NCBI GenBank assembly: GCA_014116815.1
Contig: JACGYV010000031.1
Span: 1 to 15,050 of the forward strand
DNA from: Holosporaceae bacterium 'Namur'
GTDB taxonomy: Bacteria; Pseudomonadota; Alphaproteobacteria; Rickettsiales; Midichloriaceae
Direction of reading: 5' to 3'
Length of the DNA: 15,050 nt
Part shown: positions 15,044-15,050 of the stretch, piece after piece
Layout: each line of letters starts with the position of its first letter
Numbering within the stretch: position 1 is the first letter of the stretch
Program-made: the position numbers and the translations under genes
The notes under the pieces: generated by a model
The model's input: only the letters and a program-made list of their open reading frames with translations
What the model was told of the DNA's origin: nothing
The model's database searches: none

Positions 15044-15050
15044 TCCTTTA

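Overview
The window is AT-rich (roughly two thirds A+T by eye), with long non-coding gaps and a high density of ankyrin-repeat genes. Together with a minimal ProQ/FinO-domain protein and a symporter-histidine kinase fusion, this points to a host-dependent bacterium. My best inference is an obligate intracellular alphaproteobacterium of the order Rickettsiales, for example a Midichloriaceae-type symbiont of a protist; no phylogenetic marker is present to prove it.

Layout. Positions 1-126 carry the end of an IS21-like insertion sequence whose body lies left of the window. Positions 127-1222 are a 1.1 kb gene desert with a cluster of GACTAT-type inverted and direct repeats. A membrane-anchored thermonuclease-fold protein (1223-1717, +) meets a GNAT acetyltransferase (1714-2151, -) tail to tail with overlapping stop codons. 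From 2553 to 9755 runs a plus-strand cluster that looks like a host-interaction island: a 1030-aa and a 606-aa ankyrin protein that share a non-ankyrin N-terminal helical domain, a 401-aa coiled-coil protein of unknown family, and a 215-aa ankyrin protein ending in a eukaryote-type CaaX box (CIMM). A 72-bp inverted repeat follows. Then come a 51-codon gene for a small protein with a signal-peptide-like N-terminus (10038-10193) and a 915-aa fusion of a sodium/solute symporter, a second multi-helix membrane module and a histidine kinase (10381-13128). On the minus strand are a 110-aa ProQ/FinO-type RNA-binding protein (13199-13531) and an 11-repeat ankyrin protein (13979-15043) that may continue beyond the right edge.

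How the parts may work together. The four ankyrin proteins and the coiled-coil protein are the kind of proteins intracellular bacteria deliver into, or use against, the host; no secretion genes lie in the window, so delivery is inference. The CaaX protein is the strongest single clue: lipid addition to such a motif is done by host enzymes, which implies a life in the host cytoplasm. The symporter-kinase could couple a host-derived solute to gene control, but no response regulator lies beside it. The ProQ/FinO protein suggests RNA-based regulation.

No rRNA, tRNA, CRISPR array or intact transposase gene was seen.
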